DNA of 64,000 nt from VAZQ01 sp963739175. Lineage in GTDB: Bacteria > Pseudomonadota > Alphaproteobacteria > Rhizobiales > Xanthobacteraceae. Positions 16,975 through 25,488 of this stretch are shown here, one piece after another. The translations under genes were made by a program, and so were the position numbers. How positions within the stretch are numbered: position 1 is the stretch's first letter; the number at the start of each line of letters is the position of its first letter. The stretch spans positions 744,001 to 808,000 of the forward strand of contig CAVTZH010000001.1 in NCBI GenBank assembly GCA_963739175.1. Direction: 5' to 3'. Below the pieces are notes generated by a model. The model was not told the DNA's origin. It did not search any database and saw nothing but the letters and a program-made list of their open reading frames with translations.

Positions 16975-18426
16975 ATGAATGCATTGACCCGCATGAACGA
17001 CAATCATCTGCTGCACGCGCAGTTCGCCGGCCCGATCGTGATGATCGGCTTCGGCTCCATCGGCCGCGGCACCCTGCCGCTTCTGGAGCGTCACATCGGG
17101 TTCGATCGCTCGAAATTCGTGGTCATCGATCCCGTCGATACCGACCGCAAGCTGCTCGACGAGCGCAAGCTCCGCTACGAGCAGCTCGCGATCACCCGTG
17201 AGAACTACCGGCAGGTCCTGACCCCGCTGCTCACCGGCGGGCCGGGCCGCGGCATGATCATCAACCTGTCGGTCGACACCTCGTCGGCCGACCTGATGGC
17301 GTTCTGCCAGGAAATCGACTGCCACTATATCGACACGGTCTGCGAGCCCTGGCCCGGCCTTTACGGCAACGCCAAGGCCTCGCTCTCGGAGCGCTCGAAC
17401 TACGCGCTACGCGAGGGCGTGCTCGAGGTACGCCGCCGTCGCCCCGGCGGGGTCACGATGGTGAGCTGCTGCGGGGCCAACCCGGGCATGGTGTCCTGGA
17501 TGGTCAAGCAGGCCCTGCTCGACCTCGCCAAGGACCTCGGCCTCAAGGTCGCCGAGCCGAAGACCCGCGAGGAGTGGGGCCGGCTGATGCAGCGCGTCGG
17601 CGTCAAGGGCATCCATATCGCCGAGCGCGACACCCAGCGGGCGCGCGACCCGAAGCCGCGCCGCGTGTTCGTCAACACGTGGTCGGTCGAGGGCTTCGTC
17701 TCGGAGGGCCTGCAGCCCGCCGAGCTCGGTTGGGGCACCCATGAGAAGCACATGCCGGCCAACGGCCATCGGCACAATTTCGGCTCCGACGCCGCGATCT
17801 ACCTCACGCAGCCGGGCGCCGGCACCCGCGTGCGCTCCTGGACCCCGACGGCGCAAGCCCAAAACGGCTTCCTGGTGACCCACAACGAGTCGATCTCGAT
17901 CGCCGACTACTTCACGGTGCGCGAGAACGGCAAGGCGGTGTACCGGCCGACCTGCCACTACGCCTACCACCCGTGCGACGACGCCGTGCTGTCGCTGCAC
18001 GAGATGGCCGGCGCCGCCTGGCAGCGGCAGCCGGAGTGGAAGATCCTGGACGAGCACGAGATCGTCGACGGCATCGACGAGCTCGGCGTCCTGCTCTACG
18101 GCCACGCCAAGAACGCCTACTGGTACGGCTCCCAGCTCTCGATCGAGGACACGCGCAAGCTCGCGCCCTACCAGAACGCCACCGGCCTGCAGGTCACCTC
18201 GGCGGTGCTGGCCGGCGTCGTGTGGATGCTGGAGAACCCGGACCGCGGCCTCACCGAGGTCGACGAGATGGACTTCCGCCGCTGCCTCGAGATCCAGATG
18301 CCTTATCTCGGGCCGGTCGGCGGCTTCTACACCGACTGGACGCCGCTCACCGGACGTCCCGGCCTGTTCCCGGAGGACGTGGACGCGAGCGATCCCTGGC
18401 AGTTCAAGAACGTGCTGGTCGGCTGA
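16975..18426 (+). CDS. hss: Homospermidine synthase
   Basis: NAD-dependent enzyme of 483 residues that joins two putrescine units, or putrescine with spermidine, to make homospermidine, the main long polyamine of many alphaproteobacteria. The Rossmann motif GFGSIGRG lies at about residues 25-32. The blocks HYIDTVCEPWPGLY, VSCCGANPGMVSWMVKQALL and ENPDRGLTEVDEMDF are characteristic. It is third in the leader-controlled polyamine cluster, 25 bases after the GNAT stop. A strong hairpin terminator follows at 18462. Confidence 0.96.
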   Translation: MNALTRMNDNHLLHAQFAGPIVMIGFGSIGRGTLPLLERHIGFDRSKFVVIDPVDTDRKLLDERKLRYEQLAITRENYRQVLTPLLTGGPGRGMIINLSVDTSSADLMAFCQEIDCHYIDTVCEPWPGLYGNAKASLSERSNYALREGVLEVRRRRPGGVTMVSCCGANPGMVSWMVKQALLDLAKDLGLKVAEPKTREEWGRLMQRVGVKGIHIAERDTQRARDPKPRRVFVNTWSVEGFVSEGLQPAELGWGTHEKHMPANGHRHNFGSDAAIYLTQPGAGTRVRSWTPTAQAQNGFLVTHNESISIADYFTVRENGKAVYRPTCHYAYHPCDDAVLSLHEMAGAAWQRQPEWKILDEHEIVDGIDELGVLLYGHAKNAYWYGSQLSIEDTRKLAPYQNATGLQVTSAVLAGVVWMLENPDRGLTEVDEMDFRRCLEIQMPYLGPVGGFYTDWTPLTGRPGLFPEDVDASDPWQFKNVLVG

Positions 18427-18461
18427 CCAGCAAAGTTTTCAATGCGGCGAGACTTGGGCAG

Positions 18462-18497
18462 AGCGGCGGGCGCGCGAGCGTCCGCCGCTCGTATTTT
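18462..18497 (+). terminator. Rho-independent terminator after hss
   Basis: AGCGGCGG (18462-18469) pairs with CCGCCGCT (18482-18489), followed by CGTATTTT. It closes the first polyamine transcript ahead of the second leader. Confidence 0.7.
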
Positions 18498-18584
18498 GTC
18501 GGCACCGCCGCGCCTCACAGCAGGAGAAGCAACAGCGCCGACACCAACGTTCGAACTCGTGCGCGGTCACGCTTGTCGGCGCGA

Positions 18585-18600
18585 CGAAACATTCGTTTCG
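18585..18600. promoter_or_regulatory. Palindromic candidate operator CGAAAC-N4-GTTTCG
   Basis: Perfect 6-bp inverted repeat CGAAAC ATTC GTTTCG about 55 bases upstream of the -35 box of the second leader promoter, in relatively AT-rich DNA. It could bind a dimeric regulator. No protein is assigned. Confidence 0.35.
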
Positions 18601-18654
18601 AATTCGTAAACGCTGCACGTCGCTCGCTCGGCAATGCTCGAATGTCAAAAAAGG

Positions 18655-18682
18655 TTGACAGCGAGACTGATTCGACTATTGC
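18655..18682 (+). promoter_or_regulatory. Candidate sigma-70 promoter for polyamine leader 2
   Basis: TTGACA at 18655-18660 and TATTGC at 18677-18682 with 16-base spacing, a good match to alphaproteobacterial housekeeping promoters. The conserved leader starts about ten bases downstream. Confidence 0.65.
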
Positions 18683-18689
18683 GTTGAGT

Positions 18690-19111
18690 TGCCCAATTTC
18701 GCACGTGCCTGTGGCCGCGTGTCGATCGGTGGGGTCCGGACAAGAGGCCGGACAGCCGCCTACGGAAGCAGAGAGCTTCTTCTTCGGAGAGCCGCTCACT
18801 TCCTTGCTAGGTGTCCGCTGGGATGCCGACGTGATCGACAGCCGGAGGCGAAACCGGCGCACCCCGCGCTCAACGGGGGACGCGGCTTAAAGCAACGACG
18901 GAACGGGCTTTTTTGGAAACGCCGGCGTCAATGCCGGAACGACTAAAAAGGCTTGTCCTTCTTTGCCAGCAGTGCGGAACGGGTTCTTCCCTCATCCGGA
19001 CCAAGGCAACCATCAACGTGATGCTGGCCCGCATTCATGGGCCGCGTGCATCACAGGAGGTTTCACCTTAGGGCGGCTGCGCCGCCGACGGATCAGGGGA
19101 GCTAGGTCAGG
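18690..19111 (+). ncRNA. speF-type leader RNA, copy 2, upstream of second decarboxylase
   Basis: Second copy of the leader at 14733-15159, sharing the same conserved blocks in the same order but diverged in loops and spacers. GCTTTT (18907-18912) pairs with AAAGGC (18947-18952); copy 1 has GCTTCT with AGAGGC, a C-G to T-A compensatory change that supports the stem. Inside it CCGGC (18922-18926) pairs with GCCGG (18933-18937), different in sequence but equivalent in position to copy 1. An AGGAGG at 19055-19060 sits in a small hairpin (AGGT/ACCT). The start codon of the decarboxylase follows at 19112. Confidence 0.8.
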
Positions 19112-20242
19112 ATGACCGCACGCATTCGCGAATTCTTGAAGCGCCGCACCGACGAAGGACCCTGCCTGGTGGTCGACCTCGACGTCGTCCGCGATAACTA
19201 CAATTCCTTCGCCAAGGCGCTTCCCGACAGCAAAGTCTACTACGCCATCAAGGCCAACCCGGCCCCGGAGATCCTGAAGCTCCTGGTCGAGATGGGCGCC
19301 TGCTTCGACGTCGCCTCCGTGGGCGAGACCGAGGCGGTGCTCGCCGCCGGCGCCACCGCCGACCGCATCTCCTACGGCAACCCGATCAAGAAGGAGAGCG
19401 ACATCGCCGCCGCCTTCAAGCTCGGCGTCCGGCTGTTCGCCATCGACTGCGAGGCCGAGGCCGAGAAGATCGCCCGCGCCGCGCCGGGCTCGTCGGTGAT
19501 CTGCCGTATCCACTGCGACAATGCCGGGGCCGACTGGCCGCTGTCACGCAAGTTCGGCTGCGAGCCGGCCTTTGCCGCCGACATCCTGGAATTCGCCCAC
19601 CGGCAGGGCCTTGTGGCCCACGGCATCTCGTTCCACGTCGGCTCCCAGCAGAACAATGTCGAGGCCTGGGACCGCGCCCTCGCCTCGACCGCGTCGATCT
19701 TCCGCACCTGCGCCGAGCGCGGCATCAACCTCGCCATGGTCAACCTGGGTGGCGGCTTCCCGGCCAAGTACATCCGCAAGACCCCGAAGCTCGAGTCCTA
19801 CGGCAAGGCGATCTTCCGCTCGCTGCGTAAGCACTTCGGCAACGCGATCCCGAACACCATCATCGAGCCCGGCCGCGGGCTGGTCGGCAATGCCGGCGTG
19901 ATCGAGGCCGAGGTCGTGCTCATTGCACGCCGCAATCCCGAGGACGAGCTGCGCTGGGTCTATCTCGACCTCGGCAAGTTCCACGGGCTGGCCGAGACCA
20001 TCGACGAGTCGATCCGCTACCCGATCAAGACCCCGAAGGATCGCGACGAGATGGCGCCCTGCGTCGTCGCCGGGCCGACCTGCAACTCGGTCGACGTGCT
20101 CTATGAGAAGAACCCCTACCCGCTGCCGGTCTCGCTTGCGATCGGCGACAAGGTCCTGATCGAGGCGACCGGCGCCTACACCGCGATGTATTCGTCGGTC
20201 GGCTTCAACGGCTTCCCGCCGCTGCGGCAATACGTGATCTGA
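19112..20242 (+). CDS. Ornithine/lysine decarboxylase, alanine-racemase fold (paralogue 2)
   Basis: Second fold type III PLP decarboxylase, 376 residues, closely similar throughout to 15160-16302. PLP Lys in YAIKANPAP (about residue 47), NLGGGFP, EPGRGLVGNAG and the catalytic Cys in GPTCNSVDVLYE are conserved. It has its own promoter, leader RNA and terminator, so it is transcribed separately from the hss cluster. Keeping two copies with two leaders suggests separate regulation or substrate preference (ornithine against lysine). Confidence 0.94.
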   Translation: MTARIREFLKRRTDEGPCLVVDLDVVRDNYNSFAKALPDSKVYYAIKANPAPEILKLLVEMGACFDVASVGETEAVLAAGATADRISYGNPIKKESDIAAAFKLGVRLFAIDCEAEAEKIARAAPGSSVICRIHCDNAGADWPLSRKFGCEPAFAADILEFAHRQGLVAHGISFHVGSQQNNVEAWDRALASTASIFRTCAERGINLAMVNLGGGFPAKYIRKTPKLESYGKAIFRSLRKHFGNAIPNTIIEPGRGLVGNAGVIEAEVVLIARRNPEDELRWVYLDLGKFHGLAETIDESIRYPIKTPKDRDEMAPCVVAGPTCNSVDVLYEKNPYPLPVSLAIGDKVLIEATGAYTAMYSSVGFNGFPPLRQYVI

Positions 20243-20264
20243 CGGGGGCTGACGGACTCTACAG

Positions 20265-20294
20265 GCGGGCGGCGAAAGCCGCCCGCTTTCGTTT
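20265..20294 (+). terminator. Rho-independent terminator after decarboxylase 2
   Basis: Perfect 9-bp stem GCGGGCGGC (20265-20273) / GCCGCCCGC (20278-20286) with a GAAA tetraloop, followed by TTTCGTTT. It may also serve the converging gene at 20300. Confidence 0.85.
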
Positions 20295-20299
20295 GGGAG

Positions 20300-20611
20300 C
20301 TACCCCACCCACTCCACATGGGCCTTGATGGCCGCCCGCGCGTCGTCGATCCAGCCGTGCGGCCGCGCCTTCTCGATCATGGCGGCGAAGGATTGCTGCC
20401 AAGTGGCGTCCGCGGCGACCTCCGGCCGGCCGCGCAGTGCGGCTTGCGCGATCCAGGCGGTGTCGGCATCGGGGAGCTCGGCGGTGCCCGTGAGCGCCCG
20501 GCGAACGGCGTCGATGTCACTCCGTTGGCCCTCGACCACGAGCTTGAAGGCGCGGAAATTGTCGCGGTCTTCCAAGGTGACGCGGCGATCCGCGGTTAGC
20601 TTCACGAACAT
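20300..20611 (-). CDS. Conserved hypothetical protein (103 aa)
   Basis: Small soluble protein without recognised motif; no signal peptide or membrane helix. It begins 15 bases after the stop of the WD40-like gene on the same strand, so the two are probably co-transcribed. Codon use matches the neighbours, which supports a real gene. Confidence 0.6.
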   Translation of the reverse strand: MFVKLTADRRVTLEDRDNFRAFKLVVEGQRSDIDAVRRALTGTAELPDADTAWIAQAALRGRPEVAADATWQQSFAAMIEKARPHGWIDDARAAIKAHVEWVG

Positions 20612-20626
20612 CCTGTCCCCCTCATC

Positions 20627-21634
20627 TCAAGCAAGGTCCAGCACACCGGCCTCGCCGCTCTCGGTCCCGAACGCGAGGAGCTTGCCGCTCGCGCTCCAGG
20701 CCAGCGCCGTGACCGGTGCGTCGCCGGGCTTCTTGCCGAGAATCTCCGCGCCGTCGTCGGTGCGCACCAGCAGCACCAGCCCGTCGGTGAAGCCGACCGC
20801 CACCACGCCCTGCTTGGGATGGCAGGCCACCACTTCGGCCTGCTGCTCGGACGGCGCCCGCAGCTGCGGCTGCTTGCCCATGGGGCCGTCCTTGCCGCCG
20901 AACGGCCACAGCACGATCTGGGTCGAGCCCGAGGTGGCGAGCCATTTGCCGTCGGCGGTAAAGCCGAGCGAGCGCACGCGCGATGCATAGCCGGACATCC
21001 GCATGTCCTTGCGGTCGTCGAGCCGCCAGCCGTGCAGCATCGGCTCCTGCATCGAGGTCACGACGAAGCGGCCGTCCGGGCTGAACCGCACGCCGAGATG
21101 CGAGCCTTTCCACTCCAGCGTCTCGGGCGCGGCCTTGGCATTGGCAAACCAGAGCGTCGCGCCGTTGTAGTGCGCGATCGCGAGCCGCAACCCCTTCGGT
21201 GCGAACGCCAGCCCGCCGACCGTCGAGACGACCTCCAGCGATTTCTCCGTGCCCTTGCCGGCGTGGGCGAAGGCCTGCTTGCCGGCCGACCAGGCGACCG
21301 CATTGGAAGGCCCCACCGCCACATGGTCGATCCAGCGGCGCTTGGCGTCGGTGGCGACGGTCTCGCTGTTGCCCTTGGCGTAGGTCGCGACGACCTTGCC
21401 GTCGTCGCCGCCGGTGACCACGCGTCCGCCGTCGCTCGCCGACGACAGGATCGCGCCGCCATGCACCGCGATGCGCTCGGGCTCGCCATCGGGCGCCGCC
21501 ATCAGCAGCGCCTCCTCGCCGAGCACGAAGACGGCGGTCTCCTTGATGAAATGAATGCCCACAATCGGCGCATCCGCCGGCACCGGCCGCACGCGCGCAA
21601 CGACTGACGGGATACTCTCGCGATCAACGCCCAT
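20627..21634 (-). CDS. WD40-type beta-propeller protein
   Basis: A 335-residue protein built of repeated blade-like units. Typical segments are GGRVVTGGDDGKVVATYA, GVRFSPDGRFVVTSMQE and LGFTADGKWLATSGSTQIVL. No signal peptide is seen, so it is probably a cytoplasmic scaffold or binding propeller. I start it at ATG 21634, just inside an intergenic palindromic repeat; the open frame runs on through the repeat and antisense to the next gene, which I discard. A small hypothetical protein follows. Confidence 0.8.
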   Translation of the reverse strand: MGVDRESIPSVVARVRPVPADAPIVGIHFIKETAVFVLGEEALLMAAPDGEPERIAVHGGAILSSASDGGRVVTGGDDGKVVATYAKGNSETVATDAKRRWIDHVAVGPSNAVAWSAGKQAFAHAGKGTEKSLEVVSTVGGLAFAPKGLRLAIAHYNGATLWFANAKAAPETLEWKGSHLGVRFSPDGRFVVTSMQEPMLHGWRLDDRKDMRMSGYASRVRSLGFTADGKWLATSGSTQIVLWPFGGKDGPMGKQPQLRAPSEQQAEVVACHPKQGVVAVGFTDGLVLLVRTDDGAEILGKKPGDAPVTALAWSASGKLLAFGTESGEAGVLDLA

Positions 21635-21645
21635 GGACAACTTGC

Positions 21646-21801
21646 TCTCGTGTCCCGGACGCGGTGCAGCGTGTAGCGCAGCGGAACGGTGCACCGCTGA
21701 TCCGGGACCCCGGTTTCTAGAAGATGTCTCTTGAGGAAGTAAAGTAACCGGGGTCCCGGGTCTGCAGCGCACCACTTCGTGATGCGCTGCGCCCGGGACA
21801 A
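21646..21801. repeat. GTCCCGG palindromic element, copy 1
   Basis: About 155-bp element with ends TGTCCCGGAC and GCCCGGGACA and a centre in which GGGACCCCGG and CCGGGGTCCC are inverted. Further copies lie at 32514, 41932, 43130 and 45241. All are intergenic; one arm is about half the element, so it can fold as one long hairpin. Confidence 0.85.
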
Positions 21802-21807
21802 GAAAGG

Positions 21808-23016
21808 CTACGGAATCTTCTTCACCGGCTTGAGGTCGAGGTTGAACAGCCGCGCGGCGTTGCCGCCGAGGATGTTGCGCTTGGCCGTCTCCTTGAGGAA
21901 CGGCAGGTCGTAGATGCAGCTCGGCAGGTCGAAGTCCCAGTGCGGGTAGTCCGACGACCACACCAGCTGGGTCTCGGCCTTGATCATCTTGAAGGTCGCC
22001 TCCAGCACCGAGAGGTCGTCCGGCACCTCCATCGGCTGCGACGAGTAGAACATCTCCTGCATGTACTCGCTCGGCTTGCGCTTGAGCTGCGGGCAGTCCG
22101 AGGTGCGCATCATGTAGGAGTGGTCGAGGCGCTGCATCAGGCAGTAGGCCCAGGTGAGGCCGAACTCGATCCACATCGTCTTGAGCTTGGGGAAGCGCTC
22201 CGGGATGCCGTTGACCACCCAGTTGGTCATATGGATCATGTTGAACCACATGAAGCCGAGCGAATGCACCGAGATGAAGCGGTTGGTGGTCGCGAGCGCG
22301 CGGTCGTCCCAGCTGTAGGCGGCGTGGAACGAGATCGGCTTGCCCATCTCCTCGAGCAGCGCATAGGTCTTCATGTAGGCGTTGTCGTGCACCGGCTTGT
22401 AGCGCGGCGACGTCACCATGAAGCCGACCACGCCTTTCTTGTCGCCGAAATCGCGGACCGTGCGGTAGGCCCATTCCGGATCGTTGAACGGCAGGTACAG
22501 CATCGAGACGATGCGCGGCTCCTGCGCCAGGATGCGCTCGCACAGCCAGGCGTTATAGGCGCGGCAGAGCGCGACCTCGATCTCGGTCTGCGGATGCAGG
22601 CCGAGGAACAGCATCGGGGTCGGGAACATGCAGGAATAGTCGACGCCCATGGCGTCCATCCAGTCGAGCGTCCAGTCGATGTCGCGATGGCGCTCGCCGC
22701 GGCCCTTGAAGAAGGCGCGGTTCTTGTGCCGGGTCATGCGGCCGCCGAGGCTCTGGTAGCCGACCTGGTTGTTGAGGAAGCCGGAACGGCCGGCGCGCGA
22801 CATCGAGTCCATCGCCTCCATCTTGATGACGGGGTTCTCGATGTAGCTGAACACGTCCTTGTAGGACTCGCTCTCGTAGTGATGCGCGTCCACGTCGACG
22901 ATCAGGAAGTCCTGGTAGTTGCGCTGCCGCGCCTGCTGGCTGGCGTGCTCGAGCGCCTTGGTTTCCGTGTACTGCTCGGGGTTGAGCTGGCGGACTTCGT
23001 TTCGCACCATGTCCAT
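21808..23016 (-). CDS. Amidohydrolase-2 family protein
   Basis: TIM-barrel amidohydrolase of 402 residues. The N-terminal metal motif is DVDAHHYE, a barrel His appears in ISFHAAYSW, and the C-terminal block VWSSDYPHWDFDLPS carries the conserved Asp, ending with NILGGNAARLFNL typical of amidohydrolase-2 decarboxylases/hydrolases. No signal peptide. It is encoded 25 bases downstream of a Rieske ferredoxin-like gene on the same strand, suggesting a shared pathway, perhaps aromatic or heterocyclic acid breakdown. The substrate is not readable. Confidence 0.87.
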   Translation of the reverse strand: MDMVRNEVRQLNPEQYTETKALEHASQQARQRNYQDFLIVDVDAHHYESESYKDVFSYIENPVIKMEAMDSMSRAGRSGFLNNQVGYQSLGGRMTRHKNRAFFKGRGERHRDIDWTLDWMDAMGVDYSCMFPTPMLFLGLHPQTEIEVALCRAYNAWLCERILAQEPRIVSMLYLPFNDPEWAYRTVRDFGDKKGVVGFMVTSPRYKPVHDNAYMKTYALLEEMGKPISFHAAYSWDDRALATTNRFISVHSLGFMWFNMIHMTNWVVNGIPERFPKLKTMWIEFGLTWAYCLMQRLDHSYMMRTSDCPQLKRKPSEYMQEMFYSSQPMEVPDDLSVLEATFKMIKAETQLVWSSDYPHWDFDLPSCIYDLPFLKETAKRNILGGNAARLFNLDLKPVKKIP

Positions 23017-23041
23017 GAGCGTTGTCCTCGCCGTTGTTCTT

Positions 23042-23404
23042 TCAGATCACGACGAAAATTTCGTCGCCGCGCGTCACCACCTTGTACTTGCGGAGCTTGA
23101 GCTTGCGGTCGCCGACGCACTCGCCGGTCTTGAGATCGTATTCGTAGCCGTGCCAGGGGCAGGCGAAATGCACGTTCTCGCCGAAGGTCTGCCCCTCGTA
23201 GGTCTTGTCCGGATTGAGGATGTCGACGACGTTGTTAACCAGGATGCCCTCGCAGGCCGGCCCGCCGGCATGCACGCAATAGTTCGAATAGGCGTAGTAG
23301 GCGCCGTCCTTGAAGAACACGCCGACCTCATGCTGGCCGGAAACGACGATCCGGCGGTCTCCGTCCTTCAGGTCGGACGCCTTGGCAACAAAACACTCGG
23401 CCAT
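23042..23404 (-). CDS. Rieske [2Fe-2S] ferredoxin-like protein
   Basis: A 120-residue single-domain Rieske protein. The cluster ligands are C43 and H45 (NYCVHAGG) and C82 and H85 (ACPWHGYEYD). Such proteins deliver electrons to ring-hydroxylating oxygenases or act as small electron carriers. The loop between the two ligand pairs is long, with LNPDKTYEGQTFGEN. It is first in a two-gene unit with the amidohydrolase; no oxygenase alpha subunit is nearby. Confidence 0.9.
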   Translation of the reverse strand: MAECFVAKASDLKDGDRRIVVSGQHEVGVFFKDGAYYAYSNYCVHAGGPACEGILVNNVVDILNPDKTYEGQTFGENVHFACPWHGYEYDLKTGECVGDRKLKLRKYKVVTRGDEIFVVI

Positions 23405-23538
23405 GCAGGGTAACTCCTTGGGGCTCCTTTTGAACCGTTCTATAGCATCGAATTTCGCGCGTCGTCAGCCCTATCGGGATTGCCTAGTATGCGCGCCGAC
23501 ATGGCCGGCCGGCCCATCCGGCACCCAGGGGAGTAGTT

Positions 23539-24489
23539 ATGACCACAGTCGTCACCGGCGCCGGGCTGATCGGCACCGCCTTTGCCCAGAACGCCATCGC
23601 CCGCGGCGAAAAGGTCGTGTTCGTCGATCCCGAGCCGCGCGCCGATTTCCTCAAGCTCAAGCTCGGCGACAAGGGGTATGCGCTCGCCCGCTACGACGTG
23701 CGCGACCTGCCCAACCTGATCGCAACCATCAAGGAGCATGGCGCCGAGACCGTGGTGCACACCGCCGGGCTGATCGGCAACCGCGTGCAGCAGTCGCTCT
23801 CTGCCGGCTTCGACATCAATCTCGGCGGCACCCGCAATGTCGCGGAGGCGGTACGGCTCACCGGCGTGCGGCGGCTGGTGCATATCTCGACCTTCGGCGT
23901 CTACGACCGCCGCCGCGAGGAAGGCAACGCGCCGGTCGCAGAGGATTTCACGCGCGGCGGTTCGCGCGCCTACGGCGCATTCAAGGCGGCGAAGGAGTTG
24001 ATCCTCGAGGCCTATGCCGCCGCCTACAAGTTCGAGGTGATCATGCTGCGGCCGGCGAACGTGTTCGGGCTCGGCCATTTCTGGTCGGGATCGAGCGGCG
24101 GCCAGAAGATGCAGCAGCTGATCGAGGCCGGCCTCGACGGCGCGACCGCGCGCATCCCCTCCTCCGAGACCATGGCGAACGAATACATCTACGCCAAGGA
24201 CGTCGGCCGCGCGGTCGACGCCGCCGCCACCGCCAAGCGGCCGCCGCAGATCCATTTCAACATCGGCAATGGCTATGTGTCGTCGTTCGACGACGTGCTG
24301 GCGGCGGTGAAGGCGCTGTGCCCCAACGTGCGCTACGAGGTCGAGGCCGGCGAGCCGCCGCATTCCAAGATCGCGCCGCTCGACATCTCCGCGGCAAAAC
24401 AGCACCTCGGCTGGGAGCCGCGCTTCACGCTACAGTCCGCGTTCGAGGACTATCTCAAGGATTTGAAGGCGGCGCGCGCCAGTCGATGA
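23539..24489 (+). CDS. NAD-dependent epimerase/dehydratase family protein
   Basis: Extended short-chain dehydrogenase, 316 residues. The N-terminal dinucleotide motif TGAGLIGTAF, the Ser region HISTFGVYD and the catalytic pair in YGAFKAAKE (YxxxK) are in the expected order. Substrate binding is in the C-terminal third. It stands alone on the plus strand, divergent from the Rieske gene and 34 bases ahead of a Bug receptor gene. Substrate unknown. Confidence 0.88.
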   Translation: MTTVVTGAGLIGTAFAQNAIARGEKVVFVDPEPRADFLKLKLGDKGYALARYDVRDLPNLIATIKEHGAETVVHTAGLIGNRVQQSLSAGFDINLGGTRNVAEAVRLTGVRRLVHISTFGVYDRRREEGNAPVAEDFTRGGSRAYGAFKAAKELILEAYAAAYKFEVIMLRPANVFGLGHFWSGSSGGQKMQQLIEAGLDGATARIPSSETMANEYIYAKDVGRAVDAAATAKRPPQIHFNIGNGYVSSFDDVLAAVKALCPNVRYEVEAGEPPHSKIAPLDISAAKQHLGWEPRFTLQSAFEDYLKDLKAARASR

Positions 24490-24523
24490 CGGCTCACCGA
24501 TCGGGAGAATACATGCTGAGCTT

Positions 24524-25487
24524 GTGCGCACTGTTTCGTTTGCATTCGCGCTGATCGCCGTCACCGGCGCGGCGATGGCACAGTCCTATCCCGCAAAGCC
24601 GATCAAGATCATCGTTTCAACGACGCCCGGCGGTATCACCGACATCCTGGCGCGCTTCCTCGGCGCGCATATCACCGCCAAGACCGGACAGGCCGTGGTC
24701 ATCGACAACCGCGCCGGCGGCTCCGGCAATATCGCGATGAGCGAAGTGTCGCGCGCGGCGCCCGACGGCTACACGCTGGGCTTCGCCAACACCGGCAACA
24801 TCACCATCAATCCGTACCTGTTCAGCAAGCTCAACTACGATCCGCTCAATGACCTCATTCCGATCGGCCCGGTCGGAACGGTGCCGCTGTTCCTGACCGT
24901 GAACGCGAACCGCATGCCGGCGACGAACTTGCAGGAGTTCCTCGCTTACGCGAAGGCGAACATGGACAAGGTCAGCTACGCCGGCGCCGGCGCGGGCACG
25001 ACGCCCGACCTCGCGCAGAGCGAATTCGCGCGCCGCTCGGGCCTCAAGCTCGTGGTGGTGCCGCATCGCGGCACCGGCCCGGCGACCCAGGCCGTCATCG
25101 TGGGCGACGTGCAGGTGACATTCGTCTCGATGGGCCCGCACATCGAGCTGGTGCGCAAGGGCGTGCTGCGGGTGCTGGCGGCGGCGACCCCCAAGCGCAT
25201 GCCCTATGTGCCGGACGTGCCGACGTTCTCCGAGCAGGGCTTCCCGGGCTTCACGGCTGAGACCTGGTTCGCGCTGTTTGCGCCGCGCGGCACGCCGAAG
25301 GAGCTCCTCGAGCAGCTCAACGGCTACACCCGCGGCGTCCAGGCCGAGCCGGAGACCAGCCGGCGGCTGGCCGCGACCTTCGTCGATCCGCTGCCGCTCA
25401 CGCAGAGCCGAATTCGCCGCGCAGGTGAAGGCCGACGCGGTGAAGTGGGAGCGGATCGTGCGCGAATCCGGCGCCAAGCTCGATTGA
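24524..25487 (+). CDS. Bug/TctC-family periplasmic solute receptor (C-terminal frameshift)
   Basis: Tripartite tricarboxylate transporter receptor protein. A signal peptide (to about AAMA) is followed by the family start YPAKPIKIIVSTTPGG, the ligand loop DNRAGGSGNIA and GAGAGTTPDLAQSEF. The GTG at 24524 opens the frame that carries the signal peptide. Near the 3' end the family sequence jumps frame at about 25409: AEFAAQVKADAVKWERIV is read only after removing one base, giving the stop at 25487. Without this the frame would run to 25606. No TctA or TctB gene is near. Confidence 0.85.
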
Positions 25488-25488
25488 A

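Noticed and set aside
20627..22543. A 638-codon frame joining the WD40 gene to upstream sequence
   Set aside because: The upstream half is an antisense-register shadow of the amidohydrolase gene and the intergenic repeat.
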